Part shown: positions 1-8,327 of the stretch, one piece after another
Layout of the letters: the number at the start of each line of letters is the position of its first letter
Position numbering within the stretch: the stretch's first letter is position 1
DNA from: Acidobacteriota bacterium
GTDB taxonomy: Bacteria > Acidobacteriota > Holophagae > Holophagales > Holophagaceae
Assembly: GCA_021802985.1 (NCBI GenBank)
Contig: JAJZQW010000021.1
Span: 1 to 35,746, forward strand
Direction: 5' to 3'
Length of the DNA stretch: 35,746 nt
Made by a program: the position numbers and the translations under genes
Notes under the pieces: generated by a model
Told to the model about the DNA's origin: nothing
The model's input: only the letters and a program-made list of their open reading frames with translations
Database searches by the model: none

Positions 1-354
1 AAAGAGCCCCACCCCCAGGCAGGAGGAGACGCCGAGGCCCGATCCCTGAGGCACCGGGCTGTGGATGGAAATGGCGGCCGGGGGATGGGGCGCCGCATTC
101 AGCACGCGCCACACCCAGGCGAGTCCGGGCGGGGCCTCCGCCGGCCAGGTGTCGAACCGCAGGTCCAGGCCGAGATCGCGGCTGGACAGCCGGTGTCCGG
201 TTCCGGCGCGCTGGATATCCAGCTCGATCCAGAGGTCCACCGCTGCGTTGACCGTGACGCATCCATCCAGCAAGGCGTAGATCGGCCAGAGATCAAGGGT
301 TCCCCCCGCGAAATCGATGCGGACGGGGACGCGCCAATGTTCCACGGCAGCCAT
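1..354 (-). CDS. GHMP-family sugar/small-molecule kinase, N-terminal part (cut by window edge)
   Basis: This is the first 118 codons of a gene running off the window start. Residues 8-17 read RVPVRIDFAG, the usual N-terminal substrate-binding strand of GHMP kinases (compare the RAPxRxxFAGG start of heptose and fucose kinases). Around residues 103-113 comes PVPQGSGLGVS, matching the glycine/serine-rich ATP phosphate-binding motif of the family (PxGxGLGSS). Such enzymes phosphorylate sugars, mevalonate-type compounds or homoserine in the cytosol with ATP. The substrate cannot be told from this fragment; a heptose- or fucose-kinase-like sugar kinase is my best guess. The ATG at 354 shares one base with the stop codon of the CpoB-like gene (TGATG), so the two are translationally coupled at the end of the tol-pal group. 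Confidence 0.8.
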   Translation of the reverse strand, partial: MAAVEHWRVPVRIDFAGGTLDLWPIYALLDGCVTVNAAVDLWIELDIQRAGTGHRLSSRDLGLDLRFDTWPAEAPPGLAWVWRVLNAAPHPPAAISIHSPVPQGSGLGVSSCLGVGLF

Positions 355-1091
355 CAGAGCCCCAGGTCGCTCAGCTCCTGTTGGGCCGTGTGCGCCTCGG
401 GGGAATCCGGGAACCCGTCCACCAGCTCCCGGAAGGCCTTCACCGCGGCGGGCTTGAAGCCCTGCTTCAGCAGACACTGGCCGCGCTTGAGTTTGGCGGC
501 CAGGAATTGCGGGGAGGCCGCATGGTCCTTGATGATCCGTTCAAAAGCGGCCTGGGCCTGATCGTACATGTGCTGGTTGTAGAAGCAGAGCCCCAGGAAG
601 AAGAGCGCGTCGGGCCGCTTGGCGCTCTGGGGGTAGTTCTTCAGGAAGAGCTTGAGCCCCTCGGCCGCCAGGGAGTAGTTGCCCCGGTTGTAGTCCAGCA
701 CCGCAGCGTTGAAGGCGCGCTCATCCTCGGGGGAGGGCACGGTCACGGGGGGCTCACCGGGAATCTCGACCACGATGGGCCGTGTAGCCCCCCTGCGCAT
801 ATCGCCCATGCGGTTGTTCAGGACGCGGGTGGTGTCCTGCAACTGCCGCAACGTCTCCTGCAGATCGGCCTGGAAACGGCGGTCCTGGCCGCGGCTCTCC
901 TCGGCCGCCTTCTGTTCCGTGGACGCCGCCTTGTTGCCATCCTCCACCTGCTGCCGGAGCTTGAAGACTTCCAGCTTGAGATCACCGACCTCCTGCTCCA
1001 CGCGGTGGAGCTGGTCCTCGGACGTGCAGCCGACGGACAGGGCGGCCACGAGGGCCAGGACCGGGATGGACAGCCTGCGAAGGATCGGCAT
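354..1091 (-). CDS. cpoB: CpoB/YbgF-like Tol-Pal accessory protein (TPR lipoprotein)
   Basis: This is a 245-residue periplasmic protein. Residues 1-22 form a lipoprotein signal ending in ALSVGC (lipidation Cys22). A coiled coil rich in Glu, Gln and Lys covers about residues 25-100, and three TPR-like units fill residues 120-245, the YbgF/CpoB domain order. In E. coli, CpoB binds TolA and tunes PBP1B during envelope constriction; there it is a soluble periplasmic protein, so the lipobox is a difference. I chose the ATG at 1091 because AGGAGT lies 7 bases upstream and the signal peptide then starts properly. An in-frame ATG at 1121 would add ten residues and lies just past the terminator. It follows tolB and pal, as in most tol-pal clusters, but is separated from pal by an intrinsic terminator. 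Confidence 0.88.
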   Translation of the reverse strand: MPILRRLSIPVLALVAALSVGCTSEDQLHRVEQEVGDLKLEVFKLRQQVEDGNKAASTEQKAAEESRGQDRRFQADLQETLRQLQDTTRVLNNRMGDMRRGATRPIVVEIPGEPPVTVPSPEDERAFNAAVLDYNRGNYSLAAEGLKLFLKNYPQSAKRPDALFFLGLCFYNQHMYDQAQAAFERIIKDHAASPQFLAAKLKRGQCLLKQGFKPAAVKAFRELVDGFPDSPEAHTAQQELSDLGL

Positions 1092-1129
1092 GGGCGCACT
1101 CCTGGTTGGTTGCCCCTCCATGCTAGACG

Positions 1130-1152
1130 AAAAACGGGGGCCGAAGCCCCCG
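1130..1152 (-). terminator. Intrinsic terminator between pal and cpoB
   Basis: Read on the minus strand, a perfect 7-bp stem (CGGGGGC/GCCCCCG) closes a TTCG tetraloop and is followed directly by TTTTT. This is a textbook rho-independent terminator 24 bases after the pal stop codon and 39 bases before the cpoB start. It should reduce read-through from tolB-pal into cpoB and the GHMP kinase. Confidence 0.88.
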
Positions 1153-1175
1153 CTTTATCCGGATGAATGCGAGCG

Positions 1176-1781
1176 CTACTTGAGGTGGAACTCGTCGCGG
1201 CGGTTCTGGCTCCAGCAGGATTCCTTGGCCTCGGTGCAGAGGGGCTTTTCCTTGCCGAAGCTGATGGTGCTGAAGCGGGCTTCGTCCACTCCCAGGGTCT
1301 TCAGGTAGGCCAGCGCGGCGGAGGCGCGGCGGTTGCCGAGCGCCAGGTTGTACTCGTTGGTGCCCCGCTCGTCGCAGTTGCCCTGGATCTCGATCTGGGC
1401 GGAGGGATAGGCCTTCATGAAGTCCGCGATGCCCTGCAGGATGGCTCGGTCGGACTCCTTGATATCGGACTTGTCGTAGTCGAAGTGGATGTTCACGAGC
1501 GCCTTGTCGGCGGCGGCCTTGAAGGCGGCGGCCTGGGCCTCGGCGGCGGCCTTGCGCGCGGCCTCCTCGGCAGCGGCCTTGCGGGCGGCTTCCTCGGCGG
1601 CGGCCTTGCGCGCGGCTTCCTCGGCAGCGGCCTTGCGGGCGGCTTCCTGGTCGGCGGCATTCTTGGCGGCGTCAAGCTCGGCCTGGGTCGGACCCGTGGG
1701 GGCGGGGGCCGGCTTCTTGCAGGCAACCGTGCCCATGACAAGGGCGAGGGTGGCAATGGTTATAAGGCGGGAAGGGTGCAT
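1176..1781 (-). CDS. pal: Peptidoglycan-associated lipoprotein Pal
   Basis: This is a 201-residue outer-membrane lipoprotein that tethers the outer membrane to peptidoglycan in the Tol-Pal system. Residues 1-21 form a lipoprotein signal ending GTVAC. Residues about 25-85 are an Ala/Glu/Lys-rich linker made of near-identical nine-residue units, predicted helical. The OmpA/Pal domain fills residues 95-201 and contains the Pal signature GNCDERGTNEYNLALGNRRA, including the Asp and Arg that bind diaminopimelate. I chose the ATG at 1781 because GGAGG lies just upstream with good spacing; a start at 1811 would add residues before the signal peptide. It lies 70 bases downstream of tolB, the usual order. 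The repetitive linker is longer than in E. coli Pal and is probably length-variable. Confidence 0.96.
   Translation of the reverse strand: MHPSRLITIATLALVMGTVACKKPAPAPTGPTQAELDAAKNAADQEAARKAAAEEAARKAAAEEAARKAAAEEAARKAAAEAQAAAFKAAADKALVNIHFDYDKSDIKESDRAILQGIADFMKAYPSAQIEIQGNCDERGTNEYNLALGNRRASAALAYLKTLGVDEARFSTISFGKEKPLCTEAKESCWSQNRRDEFHLK
1540..1647 (-). repeat. Four tandem 27-bp repeats in the pal linker (two 54-bp units)
   Basis: Four direct copies of a 27-bp unit occupy 1540-1566, 1567-1593, 1594-1620 and 1621-1647, each coding for a nine-residue EEAARKAAA-type unit. Copies 2 and 4 are identical, and copies 1 and 3 differ by one base, so the array looks like a duplicated 54-bp unit. The repeats stay in frame. 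Confidence 0.93.
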
Positions 1782-1851
1782 GGTGTTTCCTCCGGTGTTA
1801 GAGAGTAGCAACTTGAAAACTGATGGAGAAAAAATTCAGTGAAAATTTTGA

Positions 1852-3141
1852 TCACCGGGCCCGTGTCCACACGGGGCTCTGGCAATTCGAAAGACCCGAA
1901 AGCCGCACCACCTGCCGACCTGAGAGGTCGGTGGTGAAGAGCTGCATGGACCCGAAGCGGTTGCTTGTAAACACGAGCTGGCGCTCATCAGGAGACCAGG
2001 CAGGGGATTCGGAAGTGTTGACACCAGTTGTGATCTGATAGGACTTCCCTTCGCCTAACTTGTAGATGAAAAGATCAAATTTGCCCTCAAATCGCGAGAC
2101 ATAAGCGACCATGGCTCCATTCGGACTCCATGCCGGACTCGCGTTGTAGGTTCCCTCGTTCGTCAGGCGGCGGAGGTTGGATCCATCGCTCTGCATGAGG
2201 TAGACCTGAGGGCCGCCTTCGCGGTCCGAGGTGAAGGCCAGCTGGGTGCCATCGGGATTCCAGCTGGGTTCGGTGTTGATGCCCGACCCGTCCGTGAGCC
2301 GCCGGGCGTGGCCCGTCGCCAGGTCCAGGACCATGATGTCCGTGTTCCCCCGGCGGTCGCCCTGCACGAAGGCGATGCGCTTGCCATCCGGTGACCAGGC
2401 GGGACTGGATACCATGCCGCCGCCAGGGGCCGCGTAGAGCTTCACCTGGGCGCCCCCTTTGACACGCTGCCCCCAGATCTCAGGAGCGCCCCCCTTGTAG
2501 GTCACAAAGGCCAGGCGGCCATCCGAGGCCACACTGGGCGAGAGCGTGAGGCTGGCGTTCCGAGTGAGCTGGAGCAGGCTGGCGCCATCCCGGTCCACCT
2601 GGAAGATCTCCTTTACGCCGGGGTGGAGCTGCCGAACGAAGACGATGCGGCTGGAGGCCACGCCGCGCACGCCGGTCAGCTGAAACACGAGATCGTCCGC
2701 CAGGGCGTGGGCCAGGCGACGCATCGGGACGAGGCGGTCAGCCTTGTAGGGTTTGGTGAACACCGCCTTCTCGGCGCCGGTGTCGATGGCGGTGGCCTCG
2801 AGCTGGAGCTCGCCGGTGGCGGCCCGGGTGAGCTTGGTGACCAGCAGCCACTGGGCGCCGGCCTCCTTCCACGCCTTGTAGCTGGAGGGATCGGTAGCCG
2901 TCGGCAGCTTGTCCTTCAGCAGACCGAACACGCCGGTCTCATCCAGGTCGGTCTGGAGCACGCCGGTGAATTCCTGGGTTGCCGTGGCCTCGTCCACGCC
3001 AGCGAGCTTGGGCGGCGCTACGGCCATGACCAGCTTGGACCCGCTGGTGGCGCTCAACACCACTTCCGTCTGCTGGGCCGAGAGGCTCAGGGCAGTCGCG
3101 GCGATGGCGCAGAAGAGGATCCGTACAAGGGCTCGCGTCAT
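1852..3141 (-). CDS. tolB: Tol-Pal system beta-propeller protein TolB
   Basis: This is a 429-residue periplasmic protein. A Sec signal peptide covers residues 1-22 (cleavage near LSAQ). An N-terminal TolB domain follows to about residue 165, then a six-bladed propeller of PD40/WD40-like repeats, visible as repeated [15 protein letters not shown]- and [12 protein letters not shown]-type strands from about residue 200 to the end. TolB links Pal to TolA and helps maintain outer-membrane integrity and division. The length is close to that of E. coli TolB. The start overlaps the stop of the upstream Nudix gene by four bases (ATGA at 3141-3138), implying translational coupling. The inner-membrane partners tolQ, tolR and tolA are not in this window. 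Confidence 0.96.
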   Translation of the reverse strand: MTRALVRILFCAIAATALSLSAQQTEVVLSATSGSKLVMAVAPPKLAGVDEATATQEFTGVLQTDLDETGVFGLLKDKLPTATDPSSYKAWKEAGAQWLLVTKLTRAATGELQLEATAIDTGAEKAVFTKPYKADRLVPMRRLAHALADDLVFQLTGVRGVASSRIVFVRQLHPGVKEIFQVDRDGASLLQLTRNASLTLSPSVASDGRLAFVTYKGGAPEIWGQRVKGGAQVKLYAAPGGGMVSSPAWSPDGKRIAFVQGDRRGNTDIMVLDLATGHARRLTDGSGINTEPSWNPDGTQLAFTSDREGGPQVYLMQSDGSNLRRLTNEGTYNASPAWSPNGAMVAYVSRFEGKFDLFIYKLGEGKSYQITTGVNTSESPAWSPDERQLVFTSNRFGSMQLFTTDLSGRQVVRLSGLSNCQSPVWTRAR

Positions 3142-3593
3142 GGTGTCTCCGGGCCGGGCACTTCGTTCAGACTATCAGATCGAATCGGCCCCCCAGGTCG
3201 AATGGCGCCGCACTGCAACTCTCTGATGCGGCGAAGGAGTGGCAGGTTCGCTTCGGGCAGGGGCAGACGGATCGCCTCCTCCGGCGTGAACCAGCCCCAG
3301 GCCAGGCCGGTGCGGGGGTCGCCCCTGAGCTCCACAAGGTAGGGGTGAAGGCGAATCCGGCGGTCTGGATAGGCGTGCTCGATGAGGGCCAGGGGCTGGA
3401 CTGCGGCGGCCGCCAGACCGACCTCCTCGCGAAGTTCGCGCCGCAGTGCCTGCTCAAGGGACTCCCCGGGCTCCACCTTGCCGCCTGGAAATTCCCACCT
3501 GCCGGGAAGCACCGCCCCGGCGGGATCCCGGCGCTGGAGGAAGACCCGGCCCCCGCGGCAGACCAAAGCGATGGCCACTTCCACGGTCTTCAC
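3138..3593 (-). CDS. Nudix hydrolase, MutT-like
   Basis: This is a 151-residue cytosolic NTP pyrophosphohydrolase. The Nudix box lies at residues 38-60 and matches GX5EX7REUXEEXGU completely, including the metal-binding REVREE-type core (Arg52-Glu53 and Glu56-Glu57). The flanking sequence ([16 protein letters not shown]) is typical of MutT-type 8-oxo-dGTP hydrolases, though Nudix substrates cannot be fixed from sequence alone. I place the start at GTG 3593, which overlaps the RNase HII stop as GTGA. A longer reading from 3662 would run 70 bases into rnhB and adds only low-complexity residues. The stop overlaps the tolB start. Pairing a nucleotide-pool sanitiser with RNase HII suggests a shared genome-maintenance transcript. 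Confidence 0.88.
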   Translation of the reverse strand: MKTVEVAIALVCRGGRVFLQRRDPAGAVLPGRWEFPGGKVEPGESLEQALRRELREEVGLAAAAVQPLALIEHAYPDRRIRLHPYLVELRGDPRTGLAWGWFTPEEAIRLPLPEANLPLLRRIRELQCGAIRPGGPIRSDSLNEVPGPETP

Positions 3594-4402
3594 GCCAGTC
3601 CATCGGCCGCGGCCAGCTGGGCCAGCCGCTCCGCGTAACGGCGGCGGAGCGTCTCCACCCACACGAGTTTGAGGCGGCCATAGGCCGGGCGGAGCCCGAA
3701 GGCCACCCAGGCCTGCAACTCGCCCACGGTGGCGCAGTGTTCCAGGCTGCCGCGCAGCTCGTCCCGCAGGGCCTCATCCACCTGCTGCAGGGCCGCCACG
3801 GGCGCGTAGCTGATGCGGTGGACGGGTGACACCCCCAGTTCGCGGAGGCGGGCCCGGTGGAGGGCCGTGCCGTAACCCTTGTGCTGGGCGAATCCATAGC
3901 CCGGGTGCTGCGCCTCCAGCTCTGCCATCAGGGCATCCCGGTGGACCTTGGCCAGGATGCTGGCCGCACCGATGGCGCAACTGACCGCGTCACCCTCCAC
4001 CACCAGCCGTTCTGGCAGGCCCGTGCGGGGAGCGCGATTCCCGTCCACCAGGAGCAGGCGCGGCCGCAGCACCAGGCTGGAGGTGGCCTGGCGCATGGCC
4101 ATGAGGGTGGCCTCCAGGATGTTCTCCCGGTCGATGGCCAGCGCGTCCACCTCGGCGATGGCCCAGCCGGCCAGCACCGACTTCAGCTCCCGCGCAAGAA
4201 CCCCCCGCTTCTCCGGAGACAGTTGCTTGCTGTCCCGCACGGCGCGGAGCACGTGGCTCCATTTGTGGACCGACGCCGGATCCAGCACCGCGCAGGCGGC
4301 CACCACCGGGCCCGCCCAGGCCCCCCGCCCCGCCTCGTCCACACCGCCCCACGCGATGCCCGGCGGCACATTCCCAAGATCCCAGTCCAGCGGATTCACC
4401 AT
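3590..4402 (-). CDS. rnhB: Ribonuclease HII
   Basis: This is a 270-residue enzyme that nicks RNA in RNA/DNA hybrids, including single misincorporated ribonucleotides. The DEAGRG motif gives Asp22 and Glu23. Asp120 (LLLVDG) and Asp138 (EGDAV) complete the four-carboxylate metal site, with spacing that fits E. coli Asp16, Glu17, Asp108 and Asp126. [14 protein letters not shown] is the conserved motif after the fourth carboxylate. The start at ATG 4402 follows the glycosyltransferase stop by 13 bases; an upstream in-frame start at 4486 would overlap that gene by about 70 bases. The protein is about 65 residues longer than usual: residues 205-270 form a charged, helical C-terminal extension I do not recognise. 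Confidence 0.94.
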   Translation of the reverse strand: MVNPLDWDLGNVPPGIAWGGVDEAGRGAWAGPVVAACAVLDPASVHKWSHVLRAVRDSKQLSPEKRGVLARELKSVLAGWAIAEVDALAIDRENILEATLMAMRQATSSLVLRPRLLLVDGNRAPRTGLPERLVVEGDAVSCAIGAASILAKVHRDALMAELEAQHPGYGFAQHKGYGTALHRARLRELGVSPVHRISYAPVAALQQVDEALRDELRGSLEHCATVGELQAWVAFGLRPAYGRLKLVWVETLRRRYAERLAQLAAADGLA

Positions 4403-4415
4403 GCTGAAGACGTTA

Positions 4416-5111
4416 TCAGCACCGGAGCGAGAATTTGGCGATGAGCCACGTATCCAGGGCCCCGCGAAAATGGCTCCCGCCCCCATGGTAGATGGCCTGG
4501 ATGGGGATATGGGCCCAGGCCAGTTTCCAGTCGGCGGCCTTCATCGCGATCTCCATCTCGATGGCGAAACCTGTGGCCCGGAGGTCCAATCGCTCCAGCA
4601 CCTTCTTGCGGATCATGCGGAAGCCGCTCTGGCTGTCCTCCCACTGGACGCCGGCGATGCGGCCCAGCGTCCAGGTGCCCAGGGCGTTGGTGCGCCACCG
4701 CCGGGGCGGGATCCGGGCGCGGTCCTGGAGCCGCGAACCGATGAGGAAGTCCGTGCGGGGGTGGGCCGCGAGGTGATCCAGGAACCCCTGCAGATCGGCA
4801 GGATCATGCTGGCCGTCGCCGTCCAGGAACAGGTAGTAGTCGAAGCTGTCCGGCTTCAGGTGGGCGATGCCCGCGCGCAGGACCTGCCCCTTCCCACCGC
4901 CCTGACCGGGTTCCAGGCGGAGCACCTCGGCGCCTTCCGCGGCCGCGACCAGGCCGGTGCCGTCCGTGGAACCATCGTCCAGGACCAGGATGCGGTAGAG
5001 CCCGAAGGCCTTCAGCCCGCGCACCACGGCACCGATGTGCTCGGCCTCGTCATGGGCGGCGATGAGGGCCGCGATCCGTGGGGGCTTCGAGTCCCCTCCC
5101 GCCCCGCTCAC
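4416..5111 (-). CDS. Family 2 glycosyltransferase (DPM1/polyprenyl-phosphate type)
   Basis: This is a 231-residue GT-A fold enzyme with no obvious membrane segment. Family motifs appear in order: an N-terminal IAALIAAHDE strand, LDDGSTDGT near residues 44-52 for nucleotide binding, LDGDGQHDP (DXD-type metal site) near residue 95, and DSQSGFRMI near residue 158, typical of polyprenyl-phosphate glycosyltransferases such as dolichol-phosphate mannosyl/glucosyl transferases. It probably moves a sugar from a nucleotide donor to a lipid or envelope acceptor at the cytoplasmic face; donor and acceptor are unknown. The start is GTG 5111, overlapping the M61 peptidase stop as GTGA, so the two are coupled. 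Confidence 0.88.
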   Translation of the reverse strand: MSGAGGDSKPPRIAALIAAHDEAEHIGAVVRGLKAFGLYRILVLDDGSTDGTGLVAAAEGAEVLRLEPGQGGGKGQVLRAGIAHLKPDSFDYYLFLDGDGQHDPADLQGFLDHLAAHPRTDFLIGSRLQDRARIPPRRWRTNALGTWTLGRIAGVQWEDSQSGFRMIRKKVLERLDLRATGFAIEMEIAMKAADWKLAWAHIPIQAIYHGGGSHFRGALDTWLIAKFSLRC

Positions 5112-6919
5112 GCGACCGTCTTCCCGCGGGTCGCCGCGCGGGGGAAGGGCTGGCCGTAGGCGGCGGCGAAGGCGGCGCGCTGGGAGGCCGTGGCCCTCGT
5201 CTCGGGCACAAGCCGGTGGGTCCGTTCGGGGCTCTCCACCACGGGCACCTCGCGTTCGAAGACCCGGCCCCGTTCCGAGGCCAGCACCTGCACTCGCCCG
5301 CCGGGGCCGGGCTCCGCCATGGCGCGCTGGGCCTCGGCCGGGGTGGTGGTCCGCCAGCCGTCCACGGCGAGGATCTCCATGCCGAAGCTCAGGCCGGCGG
5401 CGGAGGCCGGGCTTCCCGGGATCACATTCAGCACGGTCGGTGCGGGTCCGGGGCCCAGGACCAGGCCGGTCCAGGCCTTCGCCCGGCGCAGGGCCACGGG
5501 ATCCTTCTGGTCTTCCGGCGCCAGGGCCTCCCAGGGGGCCCTGGGCACCATCCTCAGCCCGAAGGCGCGGATGAGGGCAGCGCCATCCAATTCGGCCCGT
5601 CCGGAGATGTAGGCATTCCAGAACAGCACCGGATTGCGGCCGGAGAGTTCCTGGTAGGCCCGGCGCACGTCCGCATCGGTGAGACCGCCCTCTCCGTGGC
5701 GCTTCCAGAGCAGGGTGAAGAGGTCCGGCAGGCCTGCCTTCCCGCGGCTGCCTTCCCGGATGGCCGCGTCCATGAGCCAGGCCACCATTTCACCCTTGTC
5801 GTAGTAGCTGATGGAACTGTTCGGGCTGAACTCGTGCTGCTTGTAGAAGCGGATCCAGGCGTCCCAGCTGGATTCCTCCAGGCTCTGCTCCAGGCGCCCT
5901 GGACGCTGCACCTGCTCACTCCAGCACCTGGCCAGCTCCTTGGCGGTATGGCTCCAGGGGACCACCCCGGCCCGGAGGACGATCACGTGTTCCAGGTAGG
6001 ACGTCAGGCCTTCGTGGAACCAGAGCATCCGCGTGGGATTCTCGCGGCTGTAGTCGAAGGGGCCCAGCGCCGGATCGTGCAGCCGCTTCACGTTCCAGGC
6101 GTGGAAGAACTCGTGGGCGATGAGCTGGAACAGCGCGTAATAGCCCTCCAGCCGGTCGAAGGAAAGGCTGTCGGCGATGAGGCTGGTGCAGTCGCGGTGT
6201 TCCAGGCCGCCCCGGACCTTCGGGGCGAAGGTGAGAAGGAACACGTACCGCTTGAACGGGAAGCCTCCGAAGATGGCGCCCGCCGCCTCCACGATGTTCC
6301 GGGTGGCCTCGGCCATGCGGGCCTCGTCGCCATTGTGGGCGCCGGTGAAGGCCAGCTCGAAGGTGGTGCCGCCGGTCCTGAAGCTCCGCGTCCGGAAGGT
6401 GCCCAGCTCGAAGGGGGAGTCCACCAGGGTATCGAAATCCTTGGCCAGGAATCCGGTCTTCCCCTTGGGCAGGGCCGTGGCGATCTGCCAGGCCTTCGGA
6501 AAGCCCTGGAACCGAACGTCGAAGGGCCGATCCAGCTGGCCTTCGAGGTACAAGAAGGTGGCGGCGGGGATGATCTGGGCGTGGCTTGCGTCCACGTGGT
6601 TGGTGCGGACCGTGAGTTCGTTCCCGTAGACGCGGTAGCGAAGCACCACGGCGCGCTTCGAGGGCGGAATCTGCCAGCGCTGCTTGTCCAGCTTCAGGAG
6701 GGGCCGCTCGCGGCCGTCGGCCTCGAGGATCCTCACCCGATCGACGAAGCGGGCATAGTCGCGCACCAGGTACGAGCCCGGCGTCCAGGCCGGCAGGGCC
6801 ACCACGGCTCCGGCGGAGATGGATTCGGGAGGCAGCACCAGTTCCACTTCGATCAGGTGCTGGGCGAGATCCAGGGGCCGGAGGGTGGCCCGGACCGGCG
6901 TCATCTGCTTGGCCATCAT
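5108..6919 (-). CDS. M61-family metallopeptidase (glycyl aminopeptidase-like) with PDZ domain
   Basis: This is a 603-residue protein with the M61 layout: a beta-rich N-terminal domain (residues 1-165), a gluzincin catalytic domain with HEFFHAWNVK (zinc ligands His269 and His273, catalytic Glu270) and FHEGLTSY supplying the third ligand Glu303, a GGLEH substrate motif near residue 237, and a C-terminal PDZ domain around residues 485-560 (VIPGSPASAAGL). Characterised M61 members release N-terminal Gly or Ala. No signal peptide is visible, so it may be cytosolic or exported by another route. I chose the first ATG of an ATGATG pair, 5 bases after GGAG; GTG 6925 is a less likely alternative. It follows the TetR gene by 12 bases. 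Confidence 0.9.
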   Translation of the reverse strand: MMAKQMTPVRATLRPLDLAQHLIEVELVLPPESISAGAVVALPAWTPGSYLVRDYARFVDRVRILEADGRERPLLKLDKQRWQIPPSKRAVVLRYRVYGNELTVRTNHVDASHAQIIPAATFLYLEGQLDRPFDVRFQGFPKAWQIATALPKGKTGFLAKDFDTLVDSPFELGTFRTRSFRTGGTTFELAFTGAHNGDEARMAEATRNIVEAAGAIFGGFPFKRYVFLLTFAPKVRGGLEHRDCTSLIADSLSFDRLEGYYALFQLIAHEFFHAWNVKRLHDPALGPFDYSRENPTRMLWFHEGLTSYLEHVIVLRAGVVPWSHTAKELARCWSEQVQRPGRLEQSLEESSWDAWIRFYKQHEFSPNSSISYYDKGEMVAWLMDAAIREGSRGKAGLPDLFTLLWKRHGEGGLTDADVRRAYQELSGRNPVLFWNAYISGRAELDGAALIRAFGLRMVPRAPWEALAPEDQKDPVALRRAKAWTGLVLGPGPAPTVLNVIPGSPASAAGLSFGMEILAVDGWRTTTPAEAQRAMAEPGPGGRVQVLASERGRVFEREVPVVESPERTHRLVPETRATASQRAAFAAAYGQPFPRAATRGKTVA

Positions 6920-6931
6920 CCCCACTCCGCC

Positions 6932-7633
6932 TCAGCCCTGGATGCCGTGCAGCCAGCGCCGCACGGCCCACTGGAGCTCGGCCTCGGTGATCTCGTATTC
7001 GGGGTGCCGAAGCTTCTCCTCCACGAGGGCGCCGAACAGGGAGGTGAAGACCAGCACCTCCTTCCGCGCCTGTTCCAGCCCGATGCCGAAGACATGGTTG
7101 ACGAAGAGGCCCAGGGGGCTGAGTCCCTTCTCCACCAGAGGCATCAGGTCGCGGAAGCCGGAATCGGGCGAGGGCACGGCGATGGACCGGAGGATGAAGC
7201 CGGTGAATTCCTGGCTTTCCATCAGGAGGTCGAGGTAGGCGCGGGAGAGGTCCAGGCAGGCCTGTTCGACCGCCGGTTTTCCCTTGATGGGCGTCTTGAG
7301 GAAGGGCTCCACCATGGCCTGGATGCGGGCGGAAGTGCTGGTCAGGGACACCAGGCAAAGCTGCCGGAACAATCCCTCCTTGCTGCCGAAGTGATAGTAG
7401 AGCGTGGGCTTGGAAACCCCCGCATCCTCGGCCACCTCCCGCACCTGCACGCCGTCATAGCCCTTGGCGGCGAAGTGGGACAGGGCGGCCAGCAGCAGGC
7501 GGGCCTTCAGGTCCCCGTTCTGGCTCAGACATTCCAGGGCCTGGTGGAAGCTGCCGCCCTTGCAGGTGCCCAACACGTCGGGTCCGAAGACCGGAGACAT
7601 CTCTTTGAGACCGTGGTCGGGAAGGGAAGACAT
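6932..7633 (-). CDS. TetR/AcrR-family transcriptional regulator
   Basis: This is a 233-residue DNA-binding repressor. After a 40-residue N-terminal extension, residues 42-90 form the TetR helix-turn-helix (VREVAEDAGVSKPTLYYHFG, then SKEGLFRQ), a near-consensus recognition helix. The remaining ~140 residues are the helical ligand/dimerisation domain with no assignable ligand. The ATG at 7633 has GAGG six bases upstream. It is followed after 12 bases by the M61 peptidase, so it probably heads or sits within the operon it controls. A 12-bp perfect palindrome lies 16 bases upstream of its start and is a candidate autoregulatory site. Confidence 0.9.
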   Translation of the reverse strand: MSSLPDHGLKEMSPVFGPDVLGTCKGGSFHQALECLSQNGDLKARLLLAALSHFAAKGYDGVQVREVAEDAGVSKPTLYYHFGSKEGLFRQLCLVSLTSTSARIQAMVEPFLKTPIKGKPAVEQACLDLSRAYLDLLMESQEFTGFILRSIAVPSPDSGFRDLMPLVEKGLSPLGLFVNHVFGIGLEQARKEVLVFTSLFGALVEEKLRHPEYEITEAELQWAVRRWLHGIQG

Positions 7634-7649
7634 GCGCTGCCTCGAAAGA

Positions 7650-7661
7650 ATGCTTCAGCAT
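7650..7661. promoter_or_regulatory. Palindrome upstream of the TetR gene (candidate operator)
   Basis: ATGCTTCAGCAT is a perfect 5-2-5 inverted repeat just upstream of the TetR start codon, between the miaE-like stop and tetR. Position and symmetry fit a TetR-type autoregulatory operator, but it is short and no second copy was searched for. Confidence 0.4.
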
Positions 7662-7706
7662 GCCACGAACTGACCTACCCGGAGCCAAGGTCCCCCCGAA
7701 CGGGTC

Positions 7707-8327
7707 CTAATGCACCGTGGACCGCCAGGGCAGGCCCTGGACCACCTCTGCCTCCCGGTCCAACCACCAGTCCAGCCGCGTCCGGGCCTCGGCGCCGAAG
7801 CGTTCCTCCGCCAGGCCCCGATAACTCAAGGCATGGCCGGCCTCGCAGCGCTCCAGTTCCAGCAGGAAGGCCAGCCAGGGGGCGGACCCCAGAACCGGAT
7901 GCCCCGTTGCGGCCCGCTCCAGCAGCCAGAGCCGCTCGCAACTCCGGGCCTCGATCAGGGCCGCGATGAGCAGCCGGTCCAGCAGGCCCTTCGCCGCCAG
8001 ACGGTGCAGGGACTGGGCGTAGACGTTGCCCCGGTCCGGCCGGAGCGTCCACCCGAAGCCCTGGAGGGCGTCCAACACCCGCCGGAAATGGTCCATCTCC
8101 TCCTCTGCCAGTCGGACCAGCAGCCCAGAGGCCCGCGAGGCATTTCCGAAGGACCGGGCCAGCGTGAGGGCGGAGAGGGCCGCCTTCTTCTCGCAATGGG
8201 CATGATCCGACAGCAGGGCCTCGGGATCGGCCAGGGCGGCCTCCGCCCAGGCGGAGGGCGTCTCCGACCGCAGGGGCAGGGGCGGCTGGAAAGTGGACGG
8301 CACCGTCGGAAGCTCAATCAAGCGCAC
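7707..8327 (-). CDS. miaE: MiaE-like tRNA hydroxylase (ferritin-like di-iron protein)
   Basis: This is a 206-residue four-helix di-iron protein. Ligand motifs are in order: Glu46 in DHAHCEKKAA, E77xxH80 in LAEEEMDH, Glu126 in LIEARSCERL, and E162xxH165 in ERCEAGH, the two-half carboxylate pattern of MiaE. In Salmonella, MiaE hydroxylates the isopentenyl group of ms2i6A at tRNA position 37 using oxygen. The start is probably GTG 8327, overlapping the upstream gene's stop by 14 bases. A TTG at 8321 has better spacing from the GGGGGG tract and is an alternative. It is coupled to a DUF2520 protein; no miaA or miaB lies in the window. Confidence 0.88.
   Translation of the reverse strand: MRLIELPTVPSTFQPPLPLRSETPSAWAEAALADPEALLSDHAHCEKKAALSALTLARSFGNASRASGLLVRLAEEEMDHFRRVLDALQGFGWTLRPDRGNVYAQSLHRLAAKGLLDRLLIAALIEARSCERLWLLERAATGHPVLGSAPWLAFLLELERCEAGHALSYRGLAEERFGAEARTRLDWWLDREAEVVQGLPWRSTVH

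Noticed and set aside
7634-7706. CCCGTTCGGG and GACCT/AGGTC inverted repeats as a terminator after the miaE-like gene
   Set aside because: No T-run follows on the transcribed strand and the stems are short, so a terminator is not supported.
5078-7969. Very long (963 codon) plus-strand open frame opposite the M61 and TetR genes
   Set aside because: It is a compositional shadow of the well-supported minus-strand genes; no motif or signal supports it.
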